From a virus, in IMG/VR virus record IMGVR_UViG_3300021440_000040, positions 1-45,566 of that record: 45,566 nt of DNA; one strand, 5' to 3'. Below, piece by piece: positions 24,209 to 33,019 of this stretch (its first letter is position 1; each line of letters starts with the position of its first letter). The notes under the pieces are model-generated. The model did not search any database. It saw only the letters and a list, made by a program, of their open reading frames with translations, and was not told the DNA's origin. A program made the translations under genes and the position numbers.

Positions 24209-24955
24209 ATGGCAAAAGAGCAATTCAAGTTGTCCAAGTCGCAGTTGTCAAAGGCGTGGAAAGACGCGCACAGCACCAAGGATGAGTTCCAAGGAGGTCA
24301 GGGATCTGTGTTCGAAGACGGACGCTACAAGGTCGCGTTGACAGATGCGGATCGCGGAGAGAGCAAAGCTTCAGGACGGGATCAGGTGATGTTCGAATTC
24401 ACTTTCCTGGACGGAGACTATGAGGGAAAAACGAAACGAGACTACAATGGTCTTGATCGTGTGGAGAGCGTTCCGTTCTTGATCTCCAAGATCGAGTCCA
24501 TGGGCGGAGAAGCTCCCGAGGACATCACTGACCTCGAAGGATGCCTCAAGTCATTGGTCAAAAAACGCCCGATTCTTCGAATCGTGTTGAAGACCAAAAA
24601 TGACTACCAGAACGTGTACATCGATCGTGTGCTGAAAGGTGAGGGCGACGAAGAAACTCCTGAGGTTCCTGCGGACGTGGAGGAAGCTCCTTCGAGCTCT
24701 CGTAGCAAGGTGTCAAAAGAGGCTCCTGCGGAAGAGCCGACACCGAGTGACGAAGACGTTAGCATTGAAGTCGGGATGCTCGTCCGTTGCATGGAAGAGG
24801 GAGAAGAAGTTTGTCGTGGAGAAATCACCGCAATCGACGAGGAGAATGCGGAAGTGACCGTGAAAAATGAGAAGACTGGTAAAAAACAGATCTTCCCTGC
24901 AGCGGATCTTCTCCTCATCGAAAAAGAAGAGCTGAAACCCGCGAAAAAAGCGTGA
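24209..24955 (+). CDS. ssDNA-binding protein (DUF669-like) with C-terminal SH3-like domain
   Basis: 248 residues. Residues 1-145 match the DUF669 type layout (FEDGRYKVALTDADRGESKA, VMFEFTFLDGDYEGKTKRDY). Next come a Glu/Pro/Ser-rich linker (about 148-185) and a small beta domain (IEVGMLVRCMEEGEEVCRGEITAIDEENAEVTV, given by residues about 186-220) resembling KOW/SH3 folds. It ends basic (KPAKKA) rather than with the acidic tip of bacterial SSB. It partners the upstream Sak4-like gene. Confidence 0.78.
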   Translation: MAKEQFKLSKSQLSKAWKDAHSTKDEFQGGQGSVFEDGRYKVALTDADRGESKASGRDQVMFEFTFLDGDYEGKTKRDYNGLDRVESVPFLISKIESMGGEAPEDITDLEGCLKSLVKKRPILRIVLKTKNDYQNVYIDRVLKGEGDEETPEVPADVEEAPSSSRSKVSKEAPAEEPTPSDEDVSIEVGMLVRCMEEGEEVCRGEITAIDEENAEVTVKNEKTGKKQIFPAADLLLIEKEELKPAKKA

Positions 24956-25019
24956 TGGTTCGTCGCAAGTAATTCACTCGGTGGGATGCGCATACCAGAA
25001 AACGCATAAGGAAGTGTCT

Positions 25020-25334
25020 ATGAAATTTAAAAAAACACTTACAGAAAAAGATATAGTAGCAATCCCTTACGGGGCTTTACCGTGCAGCCTTGTAACGTTT
25101 ACGATTAAAGGAAAAGAGTCTAATGTGTCATATTTTGTAGAAATGGTACGAGATGACTGTCCTCCTCAGTGTAGTGGATATGACTGCCACAATATGCACG
25201 CCGAATCACTAGCACTAGACGTCGTTAGAGAAAGAATTAAGACTATACATAAACTAACTGACGAAGACATATTACTGATACAGCAAAAATTAGAAGACAT
25301 TCTCAGAGTGGGCGACTGCGGATGGTGTGTATAG
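25020..25334 (+). CDS. Cysteine-rich hypothetical protein
   Basis: 104 residues from ATG 25020 (SD AAGGAAG). It contains DDCPPQCSGYDCHNMH (about residues 47-62) and a final GDCGWCV, a possible metal site. The remainder is mixed alpha/beta. No family recognised. Confidence 0.55.
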   Translation: MKFKKTLTEKDIVAIPYGALPCSLVTFTIKGKESNVSYFVEMVRDDCPPQCSGYDCHNMHAESLALDVVRERIKTIHKLTDEDILLIQQKLEDILRVGDCGWCV

Positions 25335-25367
25335 TCTATATATTCTACGGAAATAAATGGAGGAATC

Positions 25368-25877
25368 GTGAATACTATTCAAACAGAAATGACATCACTT
25401 CTTCACCCAGTTTATAAATCTATTTATTTGGCAGGGCCGTTTTTCGACGATCAGCAATTAGAGACCGTAGAACGCGTAGAACAAATTTGTGAAGCTGTCA
25501 AAGTGAAATGCAATTCTCCTCGTAAATTCTTGGTACTAAAGCCAAAGGCTTGTTGGGAAGAACGTCGTTTGGTGTTTCGCGACAACCTTTTAAAATTACA
25601 ATCCAGTGAAATAGTACTGGCGTGTCTCGACGGAATGGATGCCGGGACTCTCTGGGAGATGGGGTATGCTTATGCTATTGGACGTCCCGTTGTTGCGTTC
25701 TCGGCCAACGAGATGCACAAGGTGAACGTGATGCTGGCCCAGGGATGTCGGGGGTTCTTATACGGCTTGCAAGCCGTCGAAGAGTTTCTTTTAGGGGTTC
25801 CGGGAGACGGAATTGTGTCTCCTGGATGGGACTATGACTGGGAGTTAGCAGAAGAATGGAAGGCGGAAATTCAATGA
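25368..25877 (+). CDS. Nucleoside 2-deoxyribosyltransferase
   Basis: 169 residues from GTG 25368 (SD GGAGGAA). Family motifs: SIYLAGPFF (18-26) binds the base and sugar, and LACLDGMDAGTLWEMGYAYAIGRPVV contains the Asp and the catalytic Glu97. The family swaps bases on deoxynucleosides or hydrolyses deoxynucleotides. In phages it usually accompanies nucleotide salvage or base modification, and here it is followed by HD phosphohydrolase and ThyX-like genes. Confidence 0.84.
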   Translation: MNTIQTEMTSLLHPVYKSIYLAGPFFDDQQLETVERVEQICEAVKVKCNSPRKFLVLKPKACWEERRLVFRDNLLKLQSSEIVLACLDGMDAGTLWEMGYAYAIGRPVVAFSANEMHKVNVMLAQGCRGFLYGLQAVEEFLLGVPGDGIVSPGWDYDWELAEEWKAEIQ

Positions 25878-26488
25878 TTGAACATTTGGAACTAAAAAAT
25901 CTTGTATGCGGAGTGGGGAATCAACTTCGCTATGTTGATAGATTTTCGACTTGCCGTCGGAATCGTAATGAAAATGTTGCAGAGCACCAGTATTTTACAG
26001 CATTTTTTACACTGGTTATCTGCCAACACCTAAAAGATGTCGTCATTAATTCGGGAGAAGCTGTAACCCGCGCCCTCCTCCATGATGTCGAAGAGCATTA
26101 CACCGGAGATATCGTACGCCCGGTAAAGCATGGATCCAGGTCTTTAAAAAATGCGATGGAAAAAGCAGGGAAGCAATTCACCCATAAATTCTTCTCCTCA
26201 CTGACGACGTCTGTCCCTGTTCAAGACTGGATGACGAGGCAGTGGGAGCTGGCAAAGGACACAAGCAGGGAGGGCCGCGTCGTTCGATTCGCCGACTACT
26301 TGTCGGTGCTGGCTTATCTTCACCAGGAAGTCGCCTCTGGAAATAAACTGGTCATGGAAAACGTGAGCCAGCTAGAGATATATGCCAAGACGTTCGACGA
26401 CCCGTCGTTTCAATTCATAAGGCCCCTGGTAGTCTTATCTGTCAAAATAATCCAGGAGATTTATCGTGACGCGCGATCTCAAGGTTAG
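25874..26488 (+). CDS. HD-domain deoxynucleotide phosphohydrolase (YfbR/DatZ-like)
   Basis: 204 residues from ATG 25874, in an ATGA overlap with the deoxyribosyltransferase. The metal set is RFSTCRRNRNENVAEH (His38), ALLHDVEEHYTGDIVRPVK (His70-Asp71, Glu74) and VRFADYL (about Asp145). YfbR dephosphorylates dNMPs, and related DatZ enzymes destroy dATP in phages with modified adenine. No PurZ is present here, so a YfbR-like role in reshaping the dNTP pool is the cautious call. Confidence 0.78.
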   Translation: MIEHLELKNLVCGVGNQLRYVDRFSTCRRNRNENVAEHQYFTAFFTLVICQHLKDVVINSGEAVTRALLHDVEEHYTGDIVRPVKHGSRSLKNAMEKAGKQFTHKFFSSLTTSVPVQDWMTRQWELAKDTSREGRVVRFADYLSVLAYLHQEVASGNKLVMENVSQLEIYAKTFDDPSFQFIRPLVVLSVKIIQEIYRDARSQG

Positions 26489-26771
26489 AAAAGAGAGATC
26501 GCGTCGCTATGGAGATCACACTGAGGGATGCACCAACCTGGGGATGATTTGGACAGGGATTCTGCAGCTTTACTACGGGATCAAGCTGGACCATCCAATC
26601 CCAGCAAATATAGTAGAGCTCATGATGTCGGGCAGTAAGCTTGGAAGAGCCGCGCTCGATCCCTCAGGAAAAGATCACTACACTGATGGAAGAGTGTATC
26701 TTTCGTTAGCTGAGGAGTCTGCGGAACGAACAATTAAGGGTGGCGTGAAGCTCAAAAAAGAAGTAGCCTAA
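26466..26771 (+). CDS. DUF6378-like small protein
   Basis: 101 residues from GTG 26466 (SD CAGGAGA). The sequence YGDHTEGCTNLGMIWTGIL, then a helix bundle with GRAALDPSGKDHYTDGRVYLSLA, matches a small all-helical family common in phages (DUF6378-like, related to MazG-type folds). A second domain of this type is fused to a phosphoribosyltransferase at 32339. No enzymatic role is established to my knowledge. Confidence 0.65.
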   Translation: MTRDLKVRKERSRRYGDHTEGCTNLGMIWTGILQLYYGIKLDHPIPANIVELMMSGSKLGRAALDPSGKDHYTDGRVYLSLAEESAERTIKGGVKLKKEVA

Positions 26772-26795
26772 ATTCAAATACAAGGAGATGTAAAA

Positions 26796-27716
26796 ATGAC
26801 ACATGAAAATGGTAGTCCGAAAGTAACCCTCCTCAGCTGGACTCAGTCCCCGGTAGAAACGATCTACAGGATTTGGGAGTCGAGCCGAGGGCAAAGATCC
26901 TTGAACGAGATCGACAAGGACATTTATCTTGGAAACCCTCGTGTCTATGAAATCTTCAAACAGGTGATCGATTCGAAGCTTCCTGTTTCTGAGAATTTGA
27001 GCTTTGTGTTCCTCCTGGAAAATGTGTCGATCAGTTTCCGGGAGCAAATGGTTCGCCACCGCATCGGTGTGAAGGCAGGGCCGCTTTTAGGAATTGACAT
27101 GATTCCTGACCTGGCGGACAGCACCTGGTGGTCACAGACCATGCGCGTTTTGGACATGGGAGCCTTTGCCGACGAGAAGCGCTATCGCGTCCCGGACGGA
27201 CTTACTCCAGAGCAAGAGGATGAATTCCACGTGGCGATGAAAGTGTCTCAAGATGCCTACAATCGTCTGGTGAAAGCAGGGATTCCGAATCAAGAAGCCC
27301 GTGAAGTCATTCCCCTAGGGGCCACCCATCGGATTACGTGGAGCTTGAATTTGTCAGCTCTCCAGCATATCGTTGGTAAGAGGGGCTGTCAAATTGCACA
27401 GCTTGGATTGTGGCGTCCCGTGATTGAGGGGATGGTAGACGAAATGTCCTCCAAAGTCCATGAGTATTTCAGGACGCTTATTTCCCCTCCTTGCATGAAG
27501 GGGGATAAATACACAGGCTGTCTTTTCAAAATTGAAAATGACAGGCGCATCGACGGAACGGATCAGTACCCTCCGTGTACTCTGTGTGTTGGACAAGATC
27601 ATGACAACCGTACAGAGGCCGTCCCGGCGAATCAACGCGTCGCATTCATGGAATCCTTTCACCGCTACAGAGCGTTGTGGCAACGCGACCCGCTGACAGG
27701 AGAAAGACTTAAATGA
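26796..27716 (+). CDS. ThyX-like flavin-dependent thymidylate synthase (divergent)
   Basis: 306 residues, with SD CAAGGAG. The fold signature is FREQMVRHRIGVKAGPLLG (81-99) with the RHR of ThyX, and THRITWSLNLSALQHIV...KRGCQIAQLGLW for the second motif. The usual RHRxxSxNxxSxR is broken: the serines and arginine appear as STWWSQTMR about 20 residues later (109-117). A C-terminal Cys group (CMKGDKYTGC, PPCTLC) is extra. It probably makes dTMP or a related modified dUMP. It is coupled to the polymerase by ATGA. Confidence 0.72.
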   Translation: MTHENGSPKVTLLSWTQSPVETIYRIWESSRGQRSLNEIDKDIYLGNPRVYEIFKQVIDSKLPVSENLSFVFLLENVSISFREQMVRHRIGVKAGPLLGIDMIPDLADSTWWSQTMRVLDMGAFADEKRYRVPDGLTPEQEDEFHVAMKVSQDAYNRLVKAGIPNQEAREVIPLGATHRITWSLNLSALQHIVGKRGCQIAQLGLWRPVIEGMVDEMSSKVHEYFRTLISPPCMKGDKYTGCLFKIENDRRIDGTDQYPPCTLCVGQDHDNRTEAVPANQRVAFMESFHRYRALWQRDPLTGERLK

Positions 27717-29650
27717 TCCCGAAGGGAAAGGTCATAGCTCTCGATACGGAAACGACAGGATTATTTCCTTACGGTGAATTCGGTGCACGTGCATTCGCCG
27801 TGTCGTTCTGCAACGAGGAAGGGGATACCGGACTGATGCAATGGCCCGTCGATCCTTTTACCAGAATGCCGAAACCTCGTGAAGAGGACTTACGGGAGCT
27901 TCGACGTTTCTGCTCGGATAAAAAAATAACGAAGGTGTTCTTTAACGCAAAATTTGACATCCGGATGCTCAAGTTTTGGGGGGCCGAAGTCCTTGGGAGA
28001 GTTGAGGATGTATTCTTCATGGCTAAAATCCTGAGAGCCAATGAACCTTCTCACGGACTGAAGCCCCTGGCTAAAAAATATCTCGGCATGACGGACGAGG
28101 ATCAAAAAGAGCTGCAGCAGTCGGTTTTGAAGGGCCGTCGCCTGGGAAAAAAGAACGGATGGAAAATCGCGGAGAAAGGGGACGACACCAAAAATCCTGC
28201 AGCGGCGGATTACTGGTTGGCGGATCCCGCTCTCTTGAAAAAATACGCGGTGCAGGATGCAGAACGCACCATGCTCTTGTATCGAATCCTGAACGAGGAG
28301 CTGGATACAGCGGAGGCTTATCGCAAGTTCTACGAGCGCGAATTAGTGCTCCTGGGAGTGACGATGCGGATGGAAGATTATGGAGTGCGCATTCGTCCAA
28401 GCGTCGTGCAGGAAGAAATAAAAAAGAACACAGCACTCATGGAAGACAGGCTCAAGAAGATTCAAGAGCTGACGCGTCCTTATTATTGCACAGCGAAAAC
28501 GGAGAAGAAGAAACGAGAACAGGAGCGGGATTTTTATTTCAATCCGAATTCAACGAGTCAAGTGGTCGATTTCGTGTACAAAAAATTAGAATTCCCCATC
28601 ATGAAATACACGGATACGGGAAATCCTGCCGTCGACCTGGAAGCACTGAAAGACATGGAGCATCCTGTCATTCATTATCTCCAAGAATACAAGGCGTCGG
28701 AAAAAGCGATAGCCTCTTTTTTCCAGAAATACGCATCTCTGTCTGTCCCGGACGACGAAGGGCACATGATTCTTCATCCGAGCTTTAATCAAATCGGGCC
28801 GATAACGGGGCGGTATTCGTGTAGTAACCCTAACCTTCAGAACGTAGCCAACGCAACTTCAGTGCGTGCTGTTGCGCCTATACAGGCCAGGACACCGTTC
28901 TGCCCACGCATGGGCAAGGAGTGGTATTGTTTTGACTACGACAGCCAAGAAGCCTGGCTGTTCGCTGCCGGGGCACATGAAGATGTGATGCTTGACTCTC
29001 TTTTGAACGGGAAAGACCTACACACAGAAACGGCTGAATTTATCTGGGGAAAAGAACAGGTGGCGCATGAATTCGCGACCGTTGGAAAAAAGAAGAGTCT
29101 CAGTCGTATCCGTTCCAAAATGCTCCTTTACGGAATTATCTATGGAATGGGGATCAAGAAAACGGCCGCAGTGTTGGGATGCTCTTCTGCTGAAGCGGAG
29201 AGCACGCTGAACAGATACTACACTCGCTTCCCTCGTATCAAAACTTTCATGGATGTGACAAGTACAAAGGCCGCGAGGCTCGGATATGTGGAAACAGCCT
29301 GGGGGCGCAGAATCCAAGTAGAATCGGACTGGGCTTATCGCGCCGTGAATTATTACGTCCAAGGGTCTGCAGCCGACATGCTGAAGGACGCGATGATAAG
29401 TGTGGACAGGTTATTTCAAGGACTCAGAATAGACGCCCATGTACTCATGACTGTGCACGACGAATTAATCGTAGAAATAGCAAAGAAGGACGTGACACAA
29501 AAGCTCCTAAATGACGTAAAAAGTCGCATGGAAAGTCACGGGGGAAACCTTCCCGCGATCCCAAAGATCCCTTGCGGCATGGCGCGTGTTATTAAGTCCT
29601 GGAATTTACAAGAAAAAGTCGACCTTTCGCTACTTCCTAAAGGAGGATAG
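27713..29650 (+). CDS. DNA polymerase I (family A) with 3'-5' exonuclease
   Basis: 645 residues. Exonuclease motifs: ALDTETTGL (Asp11, Glu13), FFNAKFDIRML (about 77-86) and YAVQDAERT (Asp182). Polymerase: motif A FDYDSQEAW (Asp408, Glu413; unlike the usual DYSQIELR), motif B SRIRSKMLLYGIIYG (Arg465, Lys469, Tyr473, Tyr477), motif C TVHDELIVE (His582-Glu584). Tyr473 aligns with E. coli Phe762, a state associated with virulent phages and fast synthesis. There is no 5'-3' exonuclease domain. This is the replicative enzyme, next to the primase-helicase. Confidence 0.93.
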   Translation: MIPKGKVIALDTETTGLFPYGEFGARAFAVSFCNEEGDTGLMQWPVDPFTRMPKPREEDLRELRRFCSDKKITKVFFNAKFDIRMLKFWGAEVLGRVEDVFFMAKILRANEPSHGLKPLAKKYLGMTDEDQKELQQSVLKGRRLGKKNGWKIAEKGDDTKNPAAADYWLADPALLKKYAVQDAERTMLLYRILNEELDTAEAYRKFYERELVLLGVTMRMEDYGVRIRPSVVQEEIKKNTALMEDRLKKIQELTRPYYCTAKTEKKKREQERDFYFNPNSTSQVVDFVYKKLEFPIMKYTDTGNPAVDLEALKDMEHPVIHYLQEYKASEKAIASFFQKYASLSVPDDEGHMILHPSFNQIGPITGRYSCSNPNLQNVANATSVRAVAPIQARTPFCPRMGKEWYCFDYDSQEAWLFAAGAHEDVMLDSLLNGKDLHTETAEFIWGKEQVAHEFATVGKKKSLSRIRSKMLLYGIIYGMGIKKTAAVLGCSSAEAESTLNRYYTRFPRIKTFMDVTSTKAARLGYVETAWGRRIQVESDWAYRAVNYYVQGSAADMLKDAMISVDRLFQGLRIDAHVLMTVHDELIVEIAKKDVTQKLLNDVKSRMESHGGNLPAIPKIPCGMARVIKSWNLQEKVDLSLLPKGG

Positions 29651-29860
29651 ATGGTGCGCAAAGTACATTTGATCCAGAAAATATGCAGCACAGCTCATGT
29701 GGAAAGAGTAAAAAAAGACTATCCGAATTTAACGTTTGAAGAATTAATCGCACTGATGAGCTGGCTGAATTTAATGTCGGATATCAAACAGTGCGTCGAG
29801 TCTACCTTCTCAAGGGAGAATTTCAATAATGAATCGTCCGACAAAAAAAGAGCAAATTGA
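29651..29860 (+). CDS. Small hypothetical protein between polymerase and primase
   Basis: 69 residues with SD AAAGGAGG. All helical (DYPNLTFEELIALMSWLNLMSDIKQC at about residues 24-48). It overlaps the primase gene start by 32 bases. No family recognised; the position suggests a replication accessory role. Confidence 0.55.
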   Translation: MVRKVHLIQKICSTAHVERVKKDYPNLTFEELIALMSWLNLMSDIKQCVESTFSRENFNNESSDKKRAN

Positions 29861-31964
29861 CAACTTGAACGGATTCAGGCAACACGGCGTGAATTTAGAC
29901 AGGGAAGCTTCGGGACAAATGGTAGGAGATTGTCCATTCTGTGCAAAAGAGGGTCATTTTTATGTCAATAAAGAAACAAAGTTATGGGATTGTAAACGCT
30001 GTGGTGAGCGAGGAAATTTTGAAGACTTCTTATCGGCTGTTGCCCAAGGATACAGCGAGGGACTTACTGAAGAACGTTTACGTGCACTGGCCGACGATCG
30101 TGGGCTACCTGTTGGAGCGTTTCGAAATCTTGGAATCGGATGGACAGGAAATCGATATTCGATTCCTGTTCAGAATAACAAGGGGCGAACTTTGGACATC
30201 AGACTTTATCGTCCTGGAGGGAAGCTGCTGTCTACCCCAACTGCGACGACGGGACTGTTTAACCTCCGGGATTTGGTGCTGGAGGAGCGCAAGAAGGAGC
30301 GAGTATACATTTGCGAGGGGGAATGGGACACAATTGCCTGGAGATGGCTTTTGTTGCATCTCGACGAGCCAGGGGTCGTGGTTGGTGTGCCTGGCGCCAA
30401 CACTTTCAAGGGGTTCTGGGTTCCTTTCTTCGAGGGACGGGACGTCGTCATCCTTTACGACAACGATGCCGCAGGTCGTTCAGGAGAACTCATCGTTCGA
30501 GCCAAGCTTTCAGGAACTACAAAAAGCATACGCTACTTACACTGGCCAGCTATCGGACTTGATGAAGGCTATGACATACGAGACCATGTCAAGAAAGTCG
30601 CCCTCCTTGAGAACCATCCACCTCAAGCGTTTGAGCAGATTACTGACTGGCTTAAAAATAGCCCAAGGGAGGGAGCACTTGAAGGAGGAGCTTCTGGGTC
30701 GCGGTCATCTAACGGAGAGGTTATCGGGGAGATCACCGAATCCTACGAACCGATCACGACGAAAGAGCTGATCGCTGATTACAAAAAATGGCTCCACATG
30801 AAGTCCGACGATGCACTGAAAGTCATGTACGGTGCGATCCTTGCGAATAAAATGGGAGGGGATCCGCTATGGCTTTTTCTTGTTGCACCTCCAGGAGGTA
30901 TGAAGTCGGAACTGCTGATGTCGCTTTCGAAGGGAGAAGGCGTTCACGCCCTGTCTTCTTTAACGCCGCACACGCTTATATCTGGAGCCACGTGGAAGGA
31001 AGGTCAGGATCCTTCACTTTTGCCCAAGCTCAACAACAAGATCTTGATCGTAAAGGATTTCACAACCCTTCTAACGCTCCATCACTCGGTGCGTGATGAA
31101 ATCTTTGGAACGCTTCGAGACGTTTACGACGGCAATACGGAGAAAATATTCGGGAACGGAGTGCGTCGTAAGTACGAGAGTAGCTTTGGAATTCTGGCAG
31201 GTGTAACGCCGGCTATTGAGGCCTTCAATACCATCCACGCAGGACTTGGGGAACGCTTCCTGAAATTCAGACTGTGCGGGAATTGGGATCAGGACTCTGA
31301 AGAAGCAAAGATCATGAGGGCCTTAAACAATATCGGACGCGAAGGGCAAATGCGGAATGAACTGACCAAAATCGGATGCCGATGGCTTGCAAACATGAAG
31401 CTCCCTGAAATCTTTCCAGAGCTCACCCACGACCGCAAGCTGATGCTCGTGCATTTGGCGAAATGGGCAGCTCGGTTACGCGGCGTGGTTGAACGCGACC
31501 GCTTTAGTGGAACGGTTATGTACAAGCCTTCCAGTGAAGTCGGGACGCGGCTTGCAAAGCAACTGGCTAAGTTGGGCCAGGGGATTGCCATGTTCCTGGA
31601 GAAGAAGGCTGTGGACGACGAAGTCTATGAGTTGGTTAGGCGTGTGGCCCTGGACACCGTGCCGGACCGCGTAGAAGACATCGTGCACGCGCTATGGGAC
31701 GCTACAGGAGGGGATGAAGGGACATGCTCGACGACAGACATCGTCATCAAGACACGCCTTCCACAAGCCACCGTGTTTCGATGCTTGCAGGACATGAACC
31801 TTTTGAAGCTGGTAGAAAATATGTCAGCTAAAGGAGTGGCGGCATGGAGGTTGTCAGCGAAGCTTACGGAGCACATTAAAATAGGAGGTGTGTATGTCGG
31901 AAAAACCAAAGCCGTCAAAAAAGGATTATCCATTCGATCTGTCAAAAAAACCGCCAATCGTTGA
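29829..31964 (+). CDS. Primase-helicase (zinc finger, Toprim, ATPase, winged helix)
   Basis: 711 residues. Zinc ribbon: CPFC and CKRC (Cys35, 38, 55, 58). Toprim: YICEGEWDT (Glu163) and LYDNDAAG (Asp211, Asp213). ATPase: Walker A APPGGMKSE (353-361) and Walker B KILIVKDF (404-411). C-terminal winged-helix-like segment TTDIVIKTRLPQATVFRCLQ near 640-665. It is preceded by a flexible Gly/Ser linker at 280-300. It would lay primers and unwind DNA for the family A polymerase. The helicase domain is not the T7 DnaB type but resembles archaeo-eukaryotic-plasmid AAA-type modules. Confidence 0.88.
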   Translation: MNRPTKKEQIDNLNGFRQHGVNLDREASGQMVGDCPFCAKEGHFYVNKETKLWDCKRCGERGNFEDFLSAVAQGYSEGLTEERLRALADDRGLPVGAFRNLGIGWTGNRYSIPVQNNKGRTLDIRLYRPGGKLLSTPTATTGLFNLRDLVLEERKKERVYICEGEWDTIAWRWLLLHLDEPGVVVGVPGANTFKGFWVPFFEGRDVVILYDNDAAGRSGELIVRAKLSGTTKSIRYLHWPAIGLDEGYDIRDHVKKVALLENHPPQAFEQITDWLKNSPREGALEGGASGSRSSNGEVIGEITESYEPITTKELIADYKKWLHMKSDDALKVMYGAILANKMGGDPLWLFLVAPPGGMKSELLMSLSKGEGVHALSSLTPHTLISGATWKEGQDPSLLPKLNNKILIVKDFTTLLTLHHSVRDEIFGTLRDVYDGNTEKIFGNGVRRKYESSFGILAGVTPAIEAFNTIHAGLGERFLKFRLCGNWDQDSEEAKIMRALNNIGREGQMRNELTKIGCRWLANMKLPEIFPELTHDRKLMLVHLAKWAARLRGVVERDRFSGTVMYKPSSEVGTRLAKQLAKLGQGIAMFLEKKAVDDEVYELVRRVALDTVPDRVEDIVHALWDATGGDEGTCSTTDIVIKTRLPQATVFRCLQDMNLLKLVENMSAKGVAAWRLSAKLTEHIKIGGVYVGKTKAVKKGLSIRSVKKTANR

Positions 31965-32115
31965 ATGGATCGATAAGAATAATTTGGCGGATTATCATCC
32001 CACTAGCGACCTAAGAATGAACGGGGAAGTCCTGGAACAGAAGTGGGCAGTTTCAAAATTTGAGTATAACGTTCGGTGGATTCCAATTCGTAAAAAACGG
32101 AGGGACGAGAAATGA
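31894..32115 (+). CDS. Small basic hypothetical protein
   Basis: 73 residues from ATG 31894, with a strong SD (TAGGAGGTG); it overlaps the primase gene end by 71 bases. Lys- and Pro-rich start (KPKPSKKDYPFDLSKKPP), aromatic middle, basic end (PIRKKRRDEK). Unknown function. Confidence 0.55.
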   Translation: MSEKPKPSKKDYPFDLSKKPPIVEWIDKNNLADYHPTSDLRMNGEVLEQKWAVSKFEYNVRWIPIRKKRRDEK

Positions 32116-32342
32116 AATTATTCAAAGCGTTGCTGCTGGTGTGTGTTTGTGTCGTGCCTGTTCGGGCTGATCTGATGTCGATGATCGCGGCCAGTGAAGC
32201 CTCGGACGCGTCGAGCGCAGCAAAGAAATCCGAGAAGGTCCAACTCGAAATCAAAAAAGCCTTGGACGAGAACACGAGGCTGTTACAAAAACTCTCGAAA
32301 GATCTCGAGAAATTGATCGCGAAAATGGAGGCAGACAAATGA
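32112..32342 (+). CDS. Signal-peptide coiled-coil protein
   Basis: 76 residues, ATGA overlap. Residues 1-19 (MKLFKALLLVCVCVVPVRA) form a clean Sec signal peptide ending in the cleavage motif VRA. The mature 57 residues are one amphipathic helix (VQLEIKKALDENTRLLQKLS, KDLEKLIAKME), probably a periplasmic coiled coil. An exported early protein suggests an envelope task such as exclusion of other phages. Confidence 0.62.
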   Translation: MKLFKALLLVCVCVVPVRADLMSMIAASEASDASSAAKKSEKVQLEIKKALDENTRLLQKLSKDLEKLIAKMEADK

Positions 32343-33019
32343 GCGGCGAAATCGGAAACATCCTTGAAGAGCGGGGCAAGCGTTACGGCCCTTTTGAAGG
32401 ACACGCCTACATCACCCAGGAGTTGAAGCTGAAGATGGCGGCCAATCCTGGCTGGCTGAAACTCAACCCGTCCATGAAAGAGTCGCTCGAGATGATCGCC
32501 CACAAAATCGGACGAATCCTCAACGGTGACCCGTTCTACGACGACAGCTGGAAGGACATTGCTGGCTACGCGGAACTGGTGGCGAAGCAGCTAATGACGG
32601 AGAAGCTGGACAAGGTGGACACCCGCGCCTTCGGGAAGACAACGATCCGACGAGTCTCCTGGGCTGAAGTCGGGGTTCGGTTGGAAGCCTTGCGGGAGAT
32701 GCTCCCGAACAAACACGACAACCACCCTCTTCAGAAGGTCAAGCTTTACGGGATCCCTAGAGGCGGGGCGATTGTGGTGGGAATCGCCGCCAACAAATGG
32801 CCGGTTTGGTTCGAGGCAACGGAGGATAAAAACAAGGCCGACATCATGGTCGATGACATCCTCGACACCGGTGAAACGAAAGCCCAGACGGTCGGCAGTT
32901 CGTGCTGTCCGTTCTTCGCATTGGTAGACAAGCAAAGAGAGCGGATCCCGGAGGCCGAGTGGATTTTCTTCCCCTGGGAAGATCCGAAAGAACTCCCGGA
33001 GCATCTCCGTGGCGCTTAA
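32339..33019 (+). CDS. DUF6378-like domain fused to a phosphoribosyltransferase-like domain
   Basis: 226 residues, ATGA overlap. Residues 1-90 are a DUF6378-like helical domain (ILEERGKRYGPFEGHA, MKESLEMIAHKIGRILNG, DSWKDIAGYAELV). Residues 130-226 carry a type I phosphoribosyltransferase pattern: KLYGIPRGGAIVVG (135-148) and ADIMVDDILDTGET (167-180), the PRPP-binding loop. Possible roles are base salvage or making a modified nucleotide. The fused domains suggest both act on the same pool. DNA here is more GC-rich than the following genes. Confidence 0.76.
   Translation: MSGEIGNILEERGKRYGPFEGHAYITQELKLKMAANPGWLKLNPSMKESLEMIAHKIGRILNGDPFYDDSWKDIAGYAELVAKQLMTEKLDKVDTRAFGKTTIRRVSWAEVGVRLEALREMLPNKHDNHPLQKVKLYGIPRGGAIVVGIAANKWPVWFEATEDKNKADIMVDDILDTGETKAQTVGSSCCPFFALVDKQRERIPEAEWIFFPWEDPKELPEHLRGA

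Noticed and set aside
24956-25019. RNA element in the gap after the SSB gene
   Set aside because: No stable pairing or repeat could be found in this 64-base gap.
25874-26488. DatZ of a 2-aminoadenine (Z) genome
   Set aside because: No PurZ-like adenylosuccinate synthetase was found, so the HD protein alone does not support a Z genome.
28159-28788. 209-codon frame on the plus strand inside the polymerase gene
   Set aside because: Overlaps the conserved polymerase frame; Gly/Ser/Arg-rich without a start signal.
29941-30771. 276-codon alternative frame inside the primase gene
   Set aside because: The primase frame contains intact zinc, Toprim and Walker motifs; this frame has none.
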